A stretch of DNA of 49,649 nucleotides, from contig NZ_CAMLDV010000004.1 in NCBI RefSeq assembly GCF_946478835.1, forward strand, positions 1 through 49,649. Reading direction: 5' to 3'. Made by a program: the position numbers and the translations under genes. The notes below the pieces were generated by a model. That model searched no databases and was not told the origin of the DNA. It saw only the letters and a list, made by a program, of their open reading frames with translations. Below, one piece after another: positions 8,503-17,145 of the stretch (the first letter of the stretch is position 1; each line of letters opens with the position of its first letter). The stretch is from an uncultured Bdellovibrio sp. GTDB taxonomy: Bacteria; Bdellovibrionota; Bdellovibrionia; Bdellovibrionales; Bdellovibrionaceae.

Positions 8503-8527
8503 AAAAAAGGCGCCTACTTGGCGCCTT
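8503..8527 (-). terminator. Terminator overlapping the end of lspA
   Basis: On the minus strand, AAGGCGCC and GGCGCCTT pair around a five-base loop that contains part of the lspA stop region, followed by a T-run. The terminator therefore begins inside the coding sequence. Confidence 0.75.
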
Positions 8528-9020
8528 CTGTTTTTTCTTTCTTTTTGTTTTCGATGAACATCAAAAGAAGCAAGAGTCCTACTCCGCCTACGATCGCCAT
8601 GTCGGCGATATTAAAGGCAGGCCAGCTCCAACGGTTGTAAAGATGGAAATCCAAAAAGTCGATCACGTAGCGGAAGCGCAAACGATCGATGTAGTTTCCA
8701 ATCGCGCCACCAAAAATACTCGCAAGAGCAATGATCTGTTTTGTGTCCGTGTCTTTCACTCCACGTAAGATGCCCAAAATAATAACCAAAGCGATTGGTG
8801 GCATAGAAAGGAAAAACAACTCACGGAAGGAAGGATGGCTTTCCGCCAAAAATCCGAAAGCCGCGCCGAAGTTTCGTACATAAGTAAGATTAAAGAAATT
8901 CGGAATCACACTCACGGATTCGCCCAGGTGGAAATGCGTGTGAACGTAAATTTTCACAACTTGATCAAGGGCGACAAGGATGCCGGAAATAAGGACAAGC
9001 CAGATGTATTTTTTCTTCAT
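8514..9020 (-). CDS. lspA: Lipoprotein signal peptidase LspA (signal peptidase II)
   Basis: Inner-membrane aspartyl protease that cleaves the signal peptide of diacylglycerol-modified prolipoproteins. The 168 residues have four hydrophobic segments and the family motifs LDQVVKIYV, NLTYVRNFGAAFGF, GGAIGNYIDRLR, VIDFLDF (catalytic D121) and FNIADMAI (catalytic D140). The C-terminus is a Lys/Glu-rich tail. It acts after Lgt, which is encoded separately in this window. Confidence 0.95.
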   Translation of the reverse strand: MKKKYIWLVLISGILVALDQVVKIYVHTHFHLGESVSVIPNFFNLTYVRNFGAAFGFLAESHPSFRELFFLSMPPIALVIILGILRGVKDTDTKQIIALASIFGGAIGNYIDRLRFRYVIDFLDFHLYNRWSWPAFNIADMAIVGGVGLLLLLMFIENKKKEKTEGAK

Positions 9021-9086
9021 GACGGCGAGTATAGACTACTTTTTTTGCTAAATTAAGTGATTTCCGGCAGATACCGCTAGGGAATG

Positions 9087-9641
9087 CTATTTCAGAAGGC
9101 CTTTGGAACGACTGTAGCCGATTTTAATAAGCATACGAAGAGCTTCCAGGTCCGAACTGAGGTTGAACTCCTCTTTGACTTCGCGAATCATGTCCTGGCT
9201 GCATGAATCCAAAAGCTCAGAAACATCCGGGTTGCGAGTCGTCGCCGTCACGGTCTTTTCCGTGTAAGACACTTGAGTCTGTGTCGGCGCAGAAGGAGCG
9301 ACCACCGCTGTGACCGGAGTGGCTTGGTGGACAGCCGCTGCCGCAGGGGCAACGTGATGGTGATGCACAGGAGCTGAAACAATCGGTGCTTGTTGTTGAG
9401 GGCGATTGTCCAATTCCCCCATAATTCCAGCCAAGCTTTTAAGCTCATTTTTGAAGTTCTGGATACTCGGTCTTTCTAGAGCACTGTCGCCATCACGCGT
9501 GGCCTTCAGATACAAACTCACCAGAATATCCGGAGTCGTCGCCATCTCTTTGATCGAAGAGTTTTGCACCATCAGCCACTGGTAGGCTTTGAGCAAAGTA
9601 TCTTTCGTGTAAGCCTGTGGCGGCAACGGGTTCATGGTCAT
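9087..9641 (-). CDS. Hypothetical protein with His/Ala/Pro-rich linker
   Basis: A 184-residue soluble protein, no signal peptide. It has an N-terminal helical part (about 10-75, LLKAYQWLMVQNSSIKEMATTPDILVSLYLKA), a low-complexity linker with a run of four histidines and many Ala/Pro/Gln, and a C-terminal helical part (about 135-184) with SELLDSCSQDMIREVKEEFNLSS. I do not recognise a family. The two-helical-domains-plus-linker layout suggests a scaffold or nucleic-acid-associated protein, but nothing proves it. An ATG two codons later (9635) is an equally good start; neither has a strong ribosome site. Confidence 0.65.
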   Translation of the reverse strand: MTMNPLPPQAYTKDTLLKAYQWLMVQNSSIKEMATTPDILVSLYLKATRDGDSALERPSIQNFKNELKSLAGIMGELDNRPQQQAPIVSAPVHHHHVAPAAAAVHQATPVTAVVAPSAPTQTQVSYTEKTVTATTRNPDVSELLDSCSQDMIREVKEEFNLSSDLEALRMLIKIGYSRSKGLLK

Positions 9642-9994
9642 TAAACAGAATCTCCAGACGTGAGGGGACTGAAACTACAGACTCAATGGCAACGAGTCAA
9701 CGAGCACTCTTCACCAAATCCAAACAATTTGCTGCTCAAAAAATGTGCACACCTATATGGCGGGCCTTTTAGCGTATTACAAAACTAGAGGCGTCGCAGA
9801 AATTGAAAAAAAGAGAAAGAGTTTTTCTTGATTTTCTCAATCACTCTTTTTGCATAAGAATTTTTATCCCTGTGGCTTTTCGATGAGGATCTCAAATTAG
9901 GAATATCCCTCTTTTGATCTCTAAGAGTCTTTAAAGATAGGCGGTCAAAAAAATTTTGCGCAATGGATTTGAGAAGGCAAGGTTCCCATTCAAG
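9642..9994. other. 353-base intergenic region without a convincing gene
   Basis: AT-rich. The only structure seen is a possible stem at 9816-9849 (AAAGAGT and ACTCTTT, with an inner TTGA/TCAA pair) followed by a T-run, which might terminate a short transcript. It also must contain the promoters of the two divergent flanking genes; none could be assigned with confidence. Confidence 0.4.
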
Positions 9995-12469
9995 ATGCCC
10001 CAAAACTCAACCGAAAAAATACTCATGATCTTCGGAACGTTTTGGAAACAATCTCTTATTGGGACTTTTTTTGTTTTCCTTGTGGGATGCTCCCTGGATG
10101 CTTCACTGATAGGTGAAGAGTTGCCTTTGCTTGAATCTAGTGGCGAGCCTCTGCAATTCAATGTCGTAAAACTCGAATTTGGAGAGGGAGCGGTCGGAAC
10201 TCCTATATCCAGAACAGTCACGGTGTTCAACCGCAGCGCCGAAATTATTTCCGAAATTCAAACGTGGTCTTTAAATTCTCCTTTCTACTTTGCTGGTGGA
10301 ATTTTTCCTGGAGTTGGTGGCACTTGCAGTGAGCAACTCAACCCTTTGCAGTCGTGTACTTTAGTTATTGAATTTGCAGCTTCTGCTCCCGCAAGTTTTG
10401 AAGATGAGCTGATGCTAAAATATCTTTTCAAAGGTGAAAATAAATCCAAGACTTTGCAAATTCAGGCAGCCGCAGACTCGACGGTGACAGCCGTGGATTT
10501 GAAAGCGGGTCCGATGATATTTTGCGCGCGTCTTTCCAACAATTCTCTACGCTGTTGGGGCGAAGGTGGATACGGCGATCAGCTCGGTAACGGTGTGAAC
10601 TATTCGATGTACGACGGAGTAACAACTCCTATAACGCCACTTCAGATGTCTTCGGATGTTCTCGATTTCGACATGACTTGGGGCTACAGCTGTGCCATCA
10701 AAACAGGTGGGCAGGTATGGTGCTGGGGAAGTTACACTCCCAGCGGGCCTTTAAATTCTCCAAATCTTTTGCTTGCGTCAGGTGCGGAAAAAATCTCTAT
10801 CGGAGAAGCTACAAGCGGATGTGCCGTCGTTCTCGGCGGAGTTAAATGTTGGGGATATGACGCTTACGGCGGTTTGGTGGGAGACGGCGGAGGCACAGGC
10901 TCCCTGCTTCCACCAACGGATGTTGTGGGGCTGAGTGGAACATTTGTCGATGTTGCTGTGGCACGCGAGGCCGCGTGCGCGCTGAACTCTATCGGAACAG
11001 TCTATTGTTGGGGGAGCAATTCTTCAGGTGCTTTGGCCAAAGCGGGTGTGATGTCATCTTCTTCCGCAGTACTGACTGAAAATATGGTTGCGGGATTGAT
11101 AGATATTGAAGCATCGTCCATCAATTCATTCTGCGGCCTGACTTCAGATCATAAAGTTTATTGTTGGGGAGGTAGCATCGGCGCTGTCCCTACACAAGTG
11201 ACAGGGCTCTCTGGCGGAATTTCAAATTTAAGATCAATACTCAACTCAAACAATTTCTGTATTGCTAAAGATGACAACTCCGGACTTTACTGTTGGGCGA
11301 CGTCCTTACCTTTGGTTGCTTCTCAACAGAATTACGGCTTAAGCTCCATTTCTTCGTACGATGTTGCTGGTTACACTAGCACTATGTGCGCTCTTACAGA
11401 CGGCAACGTGAAGTGTTGGGGAAAAAATATTTACGGACTTCTCGGAATTGGTGGCGCCAGTGGCAAAATTCCTATGGCATCTCCAGCAACAATTCCGGGA
11501 CTTCAAAATGTCGAGCGTCTGACAATGGGCCGAGTCGGAATGGCCGTCCACGCAGATGGATCTTTAAGTTGTTGGGGTGATAACTCCTTGGGAGAATGTG
11601 GTTCCGGAGATCTTGAACCCATCGGTATGGCCAAAAAAATATTCTTCTCTGGTGTGACCCGCGCAAAAACAAATAGCTCCGGAAAATCCTGCATTATCCG
11701 CAACTCTCAGGTTCTCTGTTCCGGAAGCGCATATTCACAAACCTTTTTTGCGCCTCTCTCTCCGGATCTGACACAAGCGACTGATTTGGACGGAGCCTAT
11801 CATTTCTGTGCGGTATCAAACGGTGCTGCTTATTGTTGGGGCTGGAACAATCCAACAGTCTTAGGAGCAAGTTCATGTGTTGGAGACTGCCAACTGAATC
11901 CCCAGGCTGTGCAAGGCATGGAGTCCGGTGTAACCGCTGTTTCCGTGGGATACGAACATGCGTGTGGAATTAAAGATGGACAGGTATATTGTTGGGGTTT
12001 CTCGACAAGCAATCAATTAGGAAGCGTCGGAGGAAGCACTTCAGTAGCCCGTCTTATAACCGGCTCTCCTACGGATGCCATTGCGATTAGCTCAGGTTAC
12101 TCGTTCAGCTGTGCAGCGAAAGCCTCCGGAGGAGTCGTATGTTGGGGCAATGGATTTGGAGCGCCAGTAGTATTGTCGGGAACTGAATCTTTGGTCGCGA
12201 GCAATCTTATCCTCGCGGAATATTCCAAAATCTTTTTTAGTTCAGGAACTCAGGCCTACGTTTACAATGGATCGTTATCGACACAAGCGACGAACTGGGA
12301 TTACTACGAAGAGTTTAGTATTCAGGGCGGAACTTATTATGCGACCTGCGGAATCCAGTCTGGAGCAGTGAAGTGTTTTGGCTCGAATATTTTTGGTAAT
12401 TTAGGGCTGAGCAATCCATCCCCGGCCACCATTAAGTCCGTTCCATTTCCCGTCTACAATTTATTCTAA
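9995..12469 (+). CDS. RCC1-repeat (beta-propeller) lipoprotein
   Basis: An 824-residue lipoprotein: lipobox FLVGC-S, then an immunoglobulin-like region resembling the ASPM/SPD-2/Hydin-type domains (about 40-155, LEFGEGAVGTPISRTVTVFNRS), then about 13 RCC1-like repeats, each ending in CWG or a variant (KCFG, LCSG, YCWA). Most repeats carry a second cysteine about ten residues earlier (YSCAIKTGGQVWCWG), giving one probable disulfide per blade. RCC1 propellers mediate protein or carbohydrate contact; here the site would be the periplasm or cell surface. ATG 9995 has a modest AGG upstream; the frame extends to a TTG at 9956. The stop overlaps that of the acetyltransferase on the opposite strand by four bases. 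Confidence 0.8.
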   Translation: MPQNSTEKILMIFGTFWKQSLIGTFFVFLVGCSLDASLIGEELPLLESSGEPLQFNVVKLEFGEGAVGTPISRTVTVFNRSAEIISEIQTWSLNSPFYFAGGIFPGVGGTCSEQLNPLQSCTLVIEFAASAPASFEDELMLKYLFKGENKSKTLQIQAAADSTVTAVDLKAGPMIFCARLSNNSLRCWGEGGYGDQLGNGVNYSMYDGVTTPITPLQMSSDVLDFDMTWGYSCAIKTGGQVWCWGSYTPSGPLNSPNLLLASGAEKISIGEATSGCAVVLGGVKCWGYDAYGGLVGDGGGTGSLLPPTDVVGLSGTFVDVAVAREAACALNSIGTVYCWGSNSSGALAKAGVMSSSSAVLTENMVAGLIDIEASSINSFCGLTSDHKVYCWGGSIGAVPTQVTGLSGGISNLRSILNSNNFCIAKDDNSGLYCWATSLPLVASQQNYGLSSISSYDVAGYTSTMCALTDGNVKCWGKNIYGLLGIGGASGKIPMASPATIPGLQNVERLTMGRVGMAVHADGSLSCWGDNSLGECGSGDLEPIGMAKKIFFSGVTRAKTNSSGKSCIIRNSQVLCSGSAYSQTFFAPLSPDLTQATDLDGAYHFCAVSNGAAYCWGWNNPTVLGASSCVGDCQLNPQAVQGMESGVTAVSVGYEHACGIKDGQVYCWGFSTSNQLGSVGGSTSVARLITGSPTDAIAISSGYSFSCAAKASGGVVCWGNGFGAPVVLSGTESLVASNLILAEYSKIFFSSGTQAYVYNGSLSTQATNWDYYEEFSIQGGTYYATCGIQSGAVKCFGSNIFGNLGLSNPSPATIKSVPFPVYNLF

Positions 12470-13020
12470 AGATGTTTGGTCATCATGATGTCCGTGGCAT
12501 AAGTTCCATCAGCCAAACGATAAGCGCCCGGGTAGCGACCGACCTCTTTAAATCCTGTTTTAAGGTAAAGTTTGTGAGCGCTGATGTTGGGTTCCATCAC
12601 ATTAAGTTCTAAAAGAGTAAGACCTTCAACGGATTTGCAGACTTCGATTAATTTTTGAAGAACAGCTTCACCCAAGCCAAGTCCGCGAAAATCTTGGTGC
12701 ACAGACATTCCGAAACTTGCGCGATGAAAACGTTTGGCATCCTTGAACGAATGAAAGTCCGCGATGCCCACGATATGTCCTTTATGCTCAGCGATCACAA
12801 GTGCATTGCGGGGATCTTGATTGGCGTCTTGAATCCATTTTTCTTGAGTTTGAACGGTCTTGGTTTTTAGAGATTCGGGTGTGCTTAGAATGTAGGGAGA
12901 TGTCGAAAAAATACTCGTGACCGCTTTTAACAGGTTTTCTGCGTCACTTATTTCTGCATGACGAAGCAAAACTTCCTGGCCATTTTTAAGAGTCACAGTG
13001 GATGAAGGAAAAAGAGCCAT
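12466..13020 (-). CDS. GNAT-family N-acetyltransferase
   Basis: A 184-residue acetyl-CoA-dependent acetyltransferase. The acetyl-CoA loop is visible in SVHQDFRGLGLGEAVLQKLIEV (R/Q-x-x-G-x-G/A), with the following LTLLELNVMEPNISAHKLYLKTGFKEVGRYPGAYR typical of the RimJ/PhnO branch. The substrate is unknown. The start at 13020 is set by GAGGTG five bases upstream; the frame continues 12 codons further without such a site. Confidence 0.85.
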   Translation of the reverse strand: MALFPSSTVTLKNGQEVLLRHAEISDAENLLKAVTSIFSTSPYILSTPESLKTKTVQTQEKWIQDANQDPRNALVIAEHKGHIVGIADFHSFKDAKRFHRASFGMSVHQDFRGLGLGEAVLQKLIEVCKSVEGLTLLELNVMEPNISAHKLYLKTGFKEVGRYPGAYRLADGTYATDIMMTKHL

Positions 13021-13139
13021 AGACACCTCACAACACGTGTTTAATAACAATGACATAAAGTGTATTCGTTTTCCACTTTCTATTTTTGAAGTGACGAATA
13101 AGACGGAGCTTACATAAAATTGAATCTGCAGGGAGTGTT

Positions 13140-13526
13140 ATGAAAGACAAAATACAGAACGCAAGTCGCAACCTCAAAAATCTTCATCGACGTTTTCTAG
13201 AATTAGAACGTATCGCCGCTGAAAAGTATTTTGAGCGCCGAATTTCTCCGTTTGATTTCCTGCAAATCCTCACTCACGACAAAAACTTCGCTTGGCTTCA
13301 GCCGTTCTCGGCCTTGATCGCAGAAATCGACGCCTTTGTCGATGAGTCCGAGCACATTGTCGCGACGGACCTGACTTGTATTAAAGATCAAATCGACTTC
13401 GTTCTGCACAAGTCAGAAGTAAACTCCAAAATCTACCATCGCTACCAACATCATATCAGTGAAGATCCTGAATTCGTGATGATGCACGCGAATCTCAACG
13501 AAGCGTTAAGCCAGCTAAAGCCCTGA
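13140..13526 (+). CDS. Small helical hypothetical protein
   Basis: A 128-residue soluble protein, mostly helical and charged (NLKNLHRRFLELERIAAEKYFERR), with a middle segment DKNFAWLQPFSALIAEIDAFVDE. No signal peptide or catalytic motif. GGGAG lies six bases before the ATG. The family is not recognised, and the following terminator ends it as a single-gene unit. Confidence 0.75.
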   Translation: MKDKIQNASRNLKNLHRRFLELERIAAEKYFERRISPFDFLQILTHDKNFAWLQPFSALIAEIDAFVDESEHIVATDLTCIKDQIDFVLHKSEVNSKIYHRYQHHISEDPEFVMMHANLNEALSQLKP

Positions 13527-13531
13527 AAACA

Positions 13532-13565
13532 AAAAACCCACAACTTGTTAAAGCTGTGGGTTTTT
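13532..13565. terminator. Bidirectional terminator between convergent genes
   Basis: AAAAACCCACA and TGTGGGTTTTT pair around a 12-base loop. It serves both the small helical gene and the minus-strand radical SAM/kinase operon. Confidence 0.85.
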
Positions 13566-13588
13566 AATTTTAAATCTTTATTTAAAAA

Positions 13589-15112
13589 CTAATTTACGTA
13601 GTCTTTCGCATTGATGCCGTACTTTTCAATCTTACGAAGAAGCGTTTTCTTCGGAATATTCGCATGAAGTGCCGTCTGATTGATGCGACCACGGAATGTC
13701 TTCAAAGCCTTGATGATAAATTCTTTTTCAAAAGCTTCCTTCTGAGCATTAAAATCCAAACTCTCATTACCAGAGAACGGAACCATTTCTTCTCCGTCCA
13801 AATCGTCAGAGTCTGAACCCATGTCGGCGTCGTCTTCGTCACCCAGACTTGCGTGAGCTTGAACCGCCGAACCCAAACCTTGAGAAGCCACGTTCATTGC
13901 CGTATCCATCACCGGCATATCAATCAAGTTCACGCCTGTTGCGATCAACAGAGATTCAGGAAGTGAAGCAATCGTGATGATGTTCGACATCTCAAGAACG
14001 AAAGCGTGTTCAATCACGTTTTCAAGTTCACGGATGTTGCCTGGCCAAGTGTGTTTTTTCAAAACAGCCATCGCATCTGGAGCAATACCGTTGATGCGTT
14101 TGCCATGAGCCTGGTTGAATTTCTTAATAAAGATATTCACCATGTGATCCATGTCGTCTTTGCGTTCAGCCAAAGCCGGCAAGAAGATAGGTACGACGTT
14201 CAAACGATAGAAAAGATCTTCCCGGAAAGTTCCTGCTTTGATCATATCTTCCAACGGACGGTTTGTCGCTGCGATGATACGAACGTTCGTTGGGAATTCA
14301 CGGTTAGAACCGACCGGAGTGAATACTTTCTCCTGAAGAACACGAAGAATCTTAACTTGCATAAGTTGCGGCATATCGCCGACTTCATCCAAGAAAAGAG
14401 TTCCGCCCTCGGCGAATTGGAATTTACCAATCTTGCGCTGATCTGCACCTGTGAAAGAACCTTTTTCGTGACCGAAAAGTTCAGACTCAAATAGGTTTTC
14501 AGGAATTGCAGAGCAGTTGATAGCGACGAACTTTTCATCTTTACGAGCGGAATTGTAGTGGATCGCTTTCGCAACAAGTTCTTTACCAGTACCGGAAGCA
14601 CCACGAATCAAAACAGGAGTTTCAACTTTAGCAAGGCGGTGAATGATGTTGAACACCTTCTGCATCTGAGAAGTGTGACCGATGATCTTGCGACCCGCTT
14701 CCACCATCACTGGCGCAGACGCTGCGATATTAGAAATCAAGTTGTGAGCATTGACGGCTTTGTCGATCAACTGCAAGAGGTCTTCGCTGCTGACAGGCTT
14801 TTGGAGGTAGTTGTAAGCGCCGTCTTTCACAGCTTGAATCGCATCGTTCAATGTCGCGTGAGCGGTCATGATGATGACGATAATACCTGGATCGAATTCT
14901 TTGATTTGGCGAAGAGCTTCAAGTCCATTCATGCGAGGCATGTCGACGTCAAGAATAACGACATCATATTTCGTCTCGCTGCCTTTCACTTTCTCCATGG
15001 CATTGACGCCATCGAAAGCTTCATCAACTTCGAAACGTTGTGTGACTGCGAGTGCCGATTTGACGGACAATCTTAAGCCCTGATCGTCATCAACAACCAA
15101 AACCTTAAGCAT
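13589..15112 (-). CDS. Sigma-54-dependent NtrC-family response regulator
   Basis: A 507-residue activator with a receiver domain (VVDDD, phospho-acceptor D55 in VILDVDMPR, lysine in YLQKPVSS), an AAA+ domain (Walker A GASGTGKE, GSFTGA loop, Walker B GGTLFLDEVGDMP, arginine finger region FREDLFYRLNV) and a C-terminal Fis-type helix-turn-helix (FRGRINQTALHANIPKKTLLRKI). An acidic linker DEDDADMGSDSDDLDGEE separates the last two. It would be phosphorylated by the adjacent CHASE2 kinase, whose gene it overlaps by eight bases, and open sigma-54 promoters. Last gene of the operon that includes the radical SAM enzyme. Confidence 0.92.
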   Translation of the reverse strand: MLKVLVVDDDQGLRLSVKSALAVTQRFEVDEAFDGVNAMEKVKGSETKYDVVILDVDMPRMNGLEALRQIKEFDPGIIVIIMTAHATLNDAIQAVKDGAYNYLQKPVSSEDLLQLIDKAVNAHNLISNIAASAPVMVEAGRKIIGHTSQMQKVFNIIHRLAKVETPVLIRGASGTGKELVAKAIHYNSARKDEKFVAINCSAIPENLFESELFGHEKGSFTGADQRKIGKFQFAEGGTLFLDEVGDMPQLMQVKILRVLQEKVFTPVGSNREFPTNVRIIAATNRPLEDMIKAGTFREDLFYRLNVVPIFLPALAERKDDMDHMVNIFIKKFNQAHGKRINGIAPDAMAVLKKHTWPGNIRELENVIEHAFVLEMSNIITIASLPESLLIATGVNLIDMPVMDTAMNVASQGLGSAVQAHASLGDEDDADMGSDSDDLDGEEMVPFSGNESLDFNAQKEAFEKEFIIKALKTFRGRINQTALHANIPKKTLLRKIEKYGINAKDYVN

Positions 15113-16985
15113 GTGTACCCCCTTGCTCGATTGGTAGTTCTACAGTAAAAGTCGATCCATTACCATGGGAAGATTCTACAAAAATACGTCCCCGGTGAAG
15201 TTCAGTAAAATATTTGGCCAAATACAATCCCAAGCCCGAACCCTTAATAGGCGAGCTTTTGGCGTTCTTAGAGCGGAAGAACTTCATAAAGATATTCTGA
15301 AGCTCATCCGAAGGGATCCCAGGGCCCTGATCGGCCACCTGAACAACAACCTTCGTGGAAGTTTCTTCGCTCGACACCATGATTTTCGTGTCTTCCGGAC
15401 TGTACTTAATGGCGTTCTCAACAAGATTCGAGAAAACTTGTTTCATCAGATCCGCATCCACAGGCACAGGAAACATGGGTTCCAATTCAGAAACGATTTG
15501 AATGCGTTTAACCTTCGCTAGGAATTCGTGTTTACGAATAACTTCTTGAAGGAGATTGTTGATGTCTTTGCTTTGCAAATGAAGCTGGACACCTTGGCTC
15601 TCAATTTTACCGTAATTTAATATCGCATTGATAAATTTTAAAAGGTCATCCGAAGAATGCTTGATCGTATCCACAGCCTCACGCTGTTGCGCACTCAATT
15701 GAACGTTGTCAGACAGAATCATATCCGTCATTCCTTGAATGCGCGCAATCGGCGTCTTTAAGTCATGCGACATCATCGAAATGAAATTCGTCTTAAGCTC
15801 TTCAACTTGGCTTAAGAGTTTATTCTTCTGGTAGTATTCCCAGCTGCGACGATTCTCAACGATCAAACGATAAGGAATAAAGAAGTAGTAACAAAGGAAG
15901 ATTGTTAAAAGAGGAGCCGCCATTGGAAGCCACAAGCCCGCAGCCCAATAAGCTAGAATACAAACAACGATAAATCCGGCAAGAGTTCCACCCAAGATCA
16001 TCAATCCGCGAGTGGGCTTCATCGTCAAAACAACGTGAGTCGTTAAGATCGAAGCAAGAAGAATAAAGATCCAATTAACAGCCTTATGAGATTTCACAGG
16101 GCCCGAGTTGCGAATCAACGTATCAATCGTATTGGCTTGAAGTTCAATGCGAGTCATCGCAGTCACTTCGCGATTGTACGGGCTCATGATGTATTCGCCT
16201 TCATCAAGACCTAAATCAGTTCCGATAAGAACGATTTTATTTTTAAAGCGAGAAGCATCCACCCGACCATTTAAGACATCTTCAAATGTAGTGGACGGAT
16301 AAGTTTTAGCTCTGTGGAAATCAATGTAAGCCTGATCGGTTCCGTAAAAATCAAAGTGACCACGAACTTTATCAACGTCTTTGATTTCAGGATTAAACAG
16401 ACTTGCCAACTGCACTGGAAGCAATGAACGACCTTGGTACGTTAAAATCATTCGACGAGTGACGCCGTCTTTAGCAAAGTTCACCAAATCCGTTGTTTTA
16501 GGAGCCGGCGCCAAAGTCACTTTTTCAAGAGGATCGGGAAGAGAAAGTTGTTTTTCTTCTCCCTTTAAGGCTGTTGAGCGGCCTGCCACGAAAACATTGG
16601 AATTTTCAACGAGGCTGGATTCCCAGTCGTTCTTTTCATCAACACTGCCGGGAGTCTCGCTCACATTAAAATCATAAACGACAGCCTTTGCACCTTCGGC
16701 AACAAGGCCGCGTAAAAGAGACGCTTGTTCTTTCGCGGTCGGAAAGCCTTTAAACAACTGAACAGTTTGCGGAGTGATATAAATCAACTCGATATTGCCG
16801 GATGTTTGATTCAGAACTTTAGTGCGAACTCTTAAGTCGTAGAGGAAAGACTCAAGGTAATCGAGATTCGTTTGCGCAATGAAAAATGAAATCCCCAGTG
16901 CGAAGGCAATTCGCAACGCAAGCGCTTTATAGTCTCCTCGTTTTTGGGAGGAGGATGTCTCTTCAGGGGAGGGAGGAAGAGTCAT
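15105..16985 (-). CDS. CHASE2-domain sensor histidine kinase
   Basis: A 626-residue membrane kinase. One N-terminal membrane segment (about 22-40), a large extracytoplasmic CHASE2 domain (about 41-295, with VVYDFNVSE and FKNKIVLIGTDLG typical of the family), three further membrane segments (about 303-375), then DHp and ATPase domains: H407 in MMSHDLKTPIARI, N-box LVENAIKYSP, DQGPGIP and GSGLGLYLAKYF. CHASE2 domains sense unknown extracellular or periplasmic ligands. The start lies 31 bases after the small peptide gene described at 17017-17136, so a peptide-derived ligand is an attractive but unproven idea. No strong ribosome site is visible, consistent with coupling. Confidence 0.92.
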   Translation of the reverse strand: MTLPPSPEETSSSQKRGDYKALALRIAFALGISFFIAQTNLDYLESFLYDLRVRTKVLNQTSGNIELIYITPQTVQLFKGFPTAKEQASLLRGLVAEGAKAVVYDFNVSETPGSVDEKNDWESSLVENSNVFVAGRSTALKGEEKQLSLPDPLEKVTLAPAPKTTDLVNFAKDGVTRRMILTYQGRSLLPVQLASLFNPEIKDVDKVRGHFDFYGTDQAYIDFHRAKTYPSTTFEDVLNGRVDASRFKNKIVLIGTDLGLDEGEYIMSPYNREVTAMTRIELQANTIDTLIRNSGPVKSHKAVNWIFILLASILTTHVVLTMKPTRGLMILGGTLAGFIVVCILAYWAAGLWLPMAAPLLTIFLCYYFFIPYRLIVENRRSWEYYQKNKLLSQVEELKTNFISMMSHDLKTPIARIQGMTDMILSDNVQLSAQQREAVDTIKHSSDDLLKFINAILNYGKIESQGVQLHLQSKDINNLLQEVIRKHEFLAKVKRIQIVSELEPMFPVPVDADLMKQVFSNLVENAIKYSPEDTKIMVSSEETSTKVVVQVADQGPGIPSDELQNIFMKFFRSKNAKSSPIKGSGLGLYLAKYFTELHRGRIFVESSHGNGSTFTVELPIEQGGTHA

Positions 16986-17016
16986 AATCTCGTTTTTCGT
17001 TAAAAATTAATAATTA

Positions 17017-17136
17017 CTATCGAACTGGGATACAGCCTTCGCCGTTTCCACCAGTGCCTGGCCCAATCATCTGTGTAGACGGAGTTGCGATGGGCTTCAG
17101 AGGTTTAATCTTTTTAATATGTGTTTGCTTTTTCAT
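17017..17136 (-). CDS. 39-residue peptide, candidate radical SAM substrate (RiPP precursor-like)
   Basis: The reading frame runs from ATG 17136 to TAG 17017-17019. A GAGG sits five bases before the ATG, and the upstream TAA of the radical SAM gene directly precedes it, so the two are coupled. The first 14 residues are Lys-rich (six Lys: MKKQTHIKKIKPLK), the middle is Pro/Thr-rich, and the tail is GPGTGGNGEGCIPVR with six Gly and one Cys. This leader-plus-small-core shape, next to a SPASM maturase, fits a ribosomally made and post-translationally modified peptide. A Gly-Gly (29-30) could be a leader cleavage point, but no peptidase or exporter gene is adjacent. Not matched to any precursor family I know. 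The modification, if any, is unknown. Confidence 0.62.
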   Translation of the reverse strand: MKKQTHIKKIKPLKPIATPSTQMIGPGTGGNGEGCIPVR

Positions 17137-17145
17137 AACATCCTC

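Noticed and set aside
9816..9849. Stem-loop as a small RNA gene
   Set aside because: The stem is short and no promoter or conserved structure could be recognised; at most a terminator.
13589..15112. GSFTGA instead of GAFTGA in the sigma-54 activator
   Set aside because: The serine form is common in functional activators, so it is not evidence of lost sigma-54 contact.
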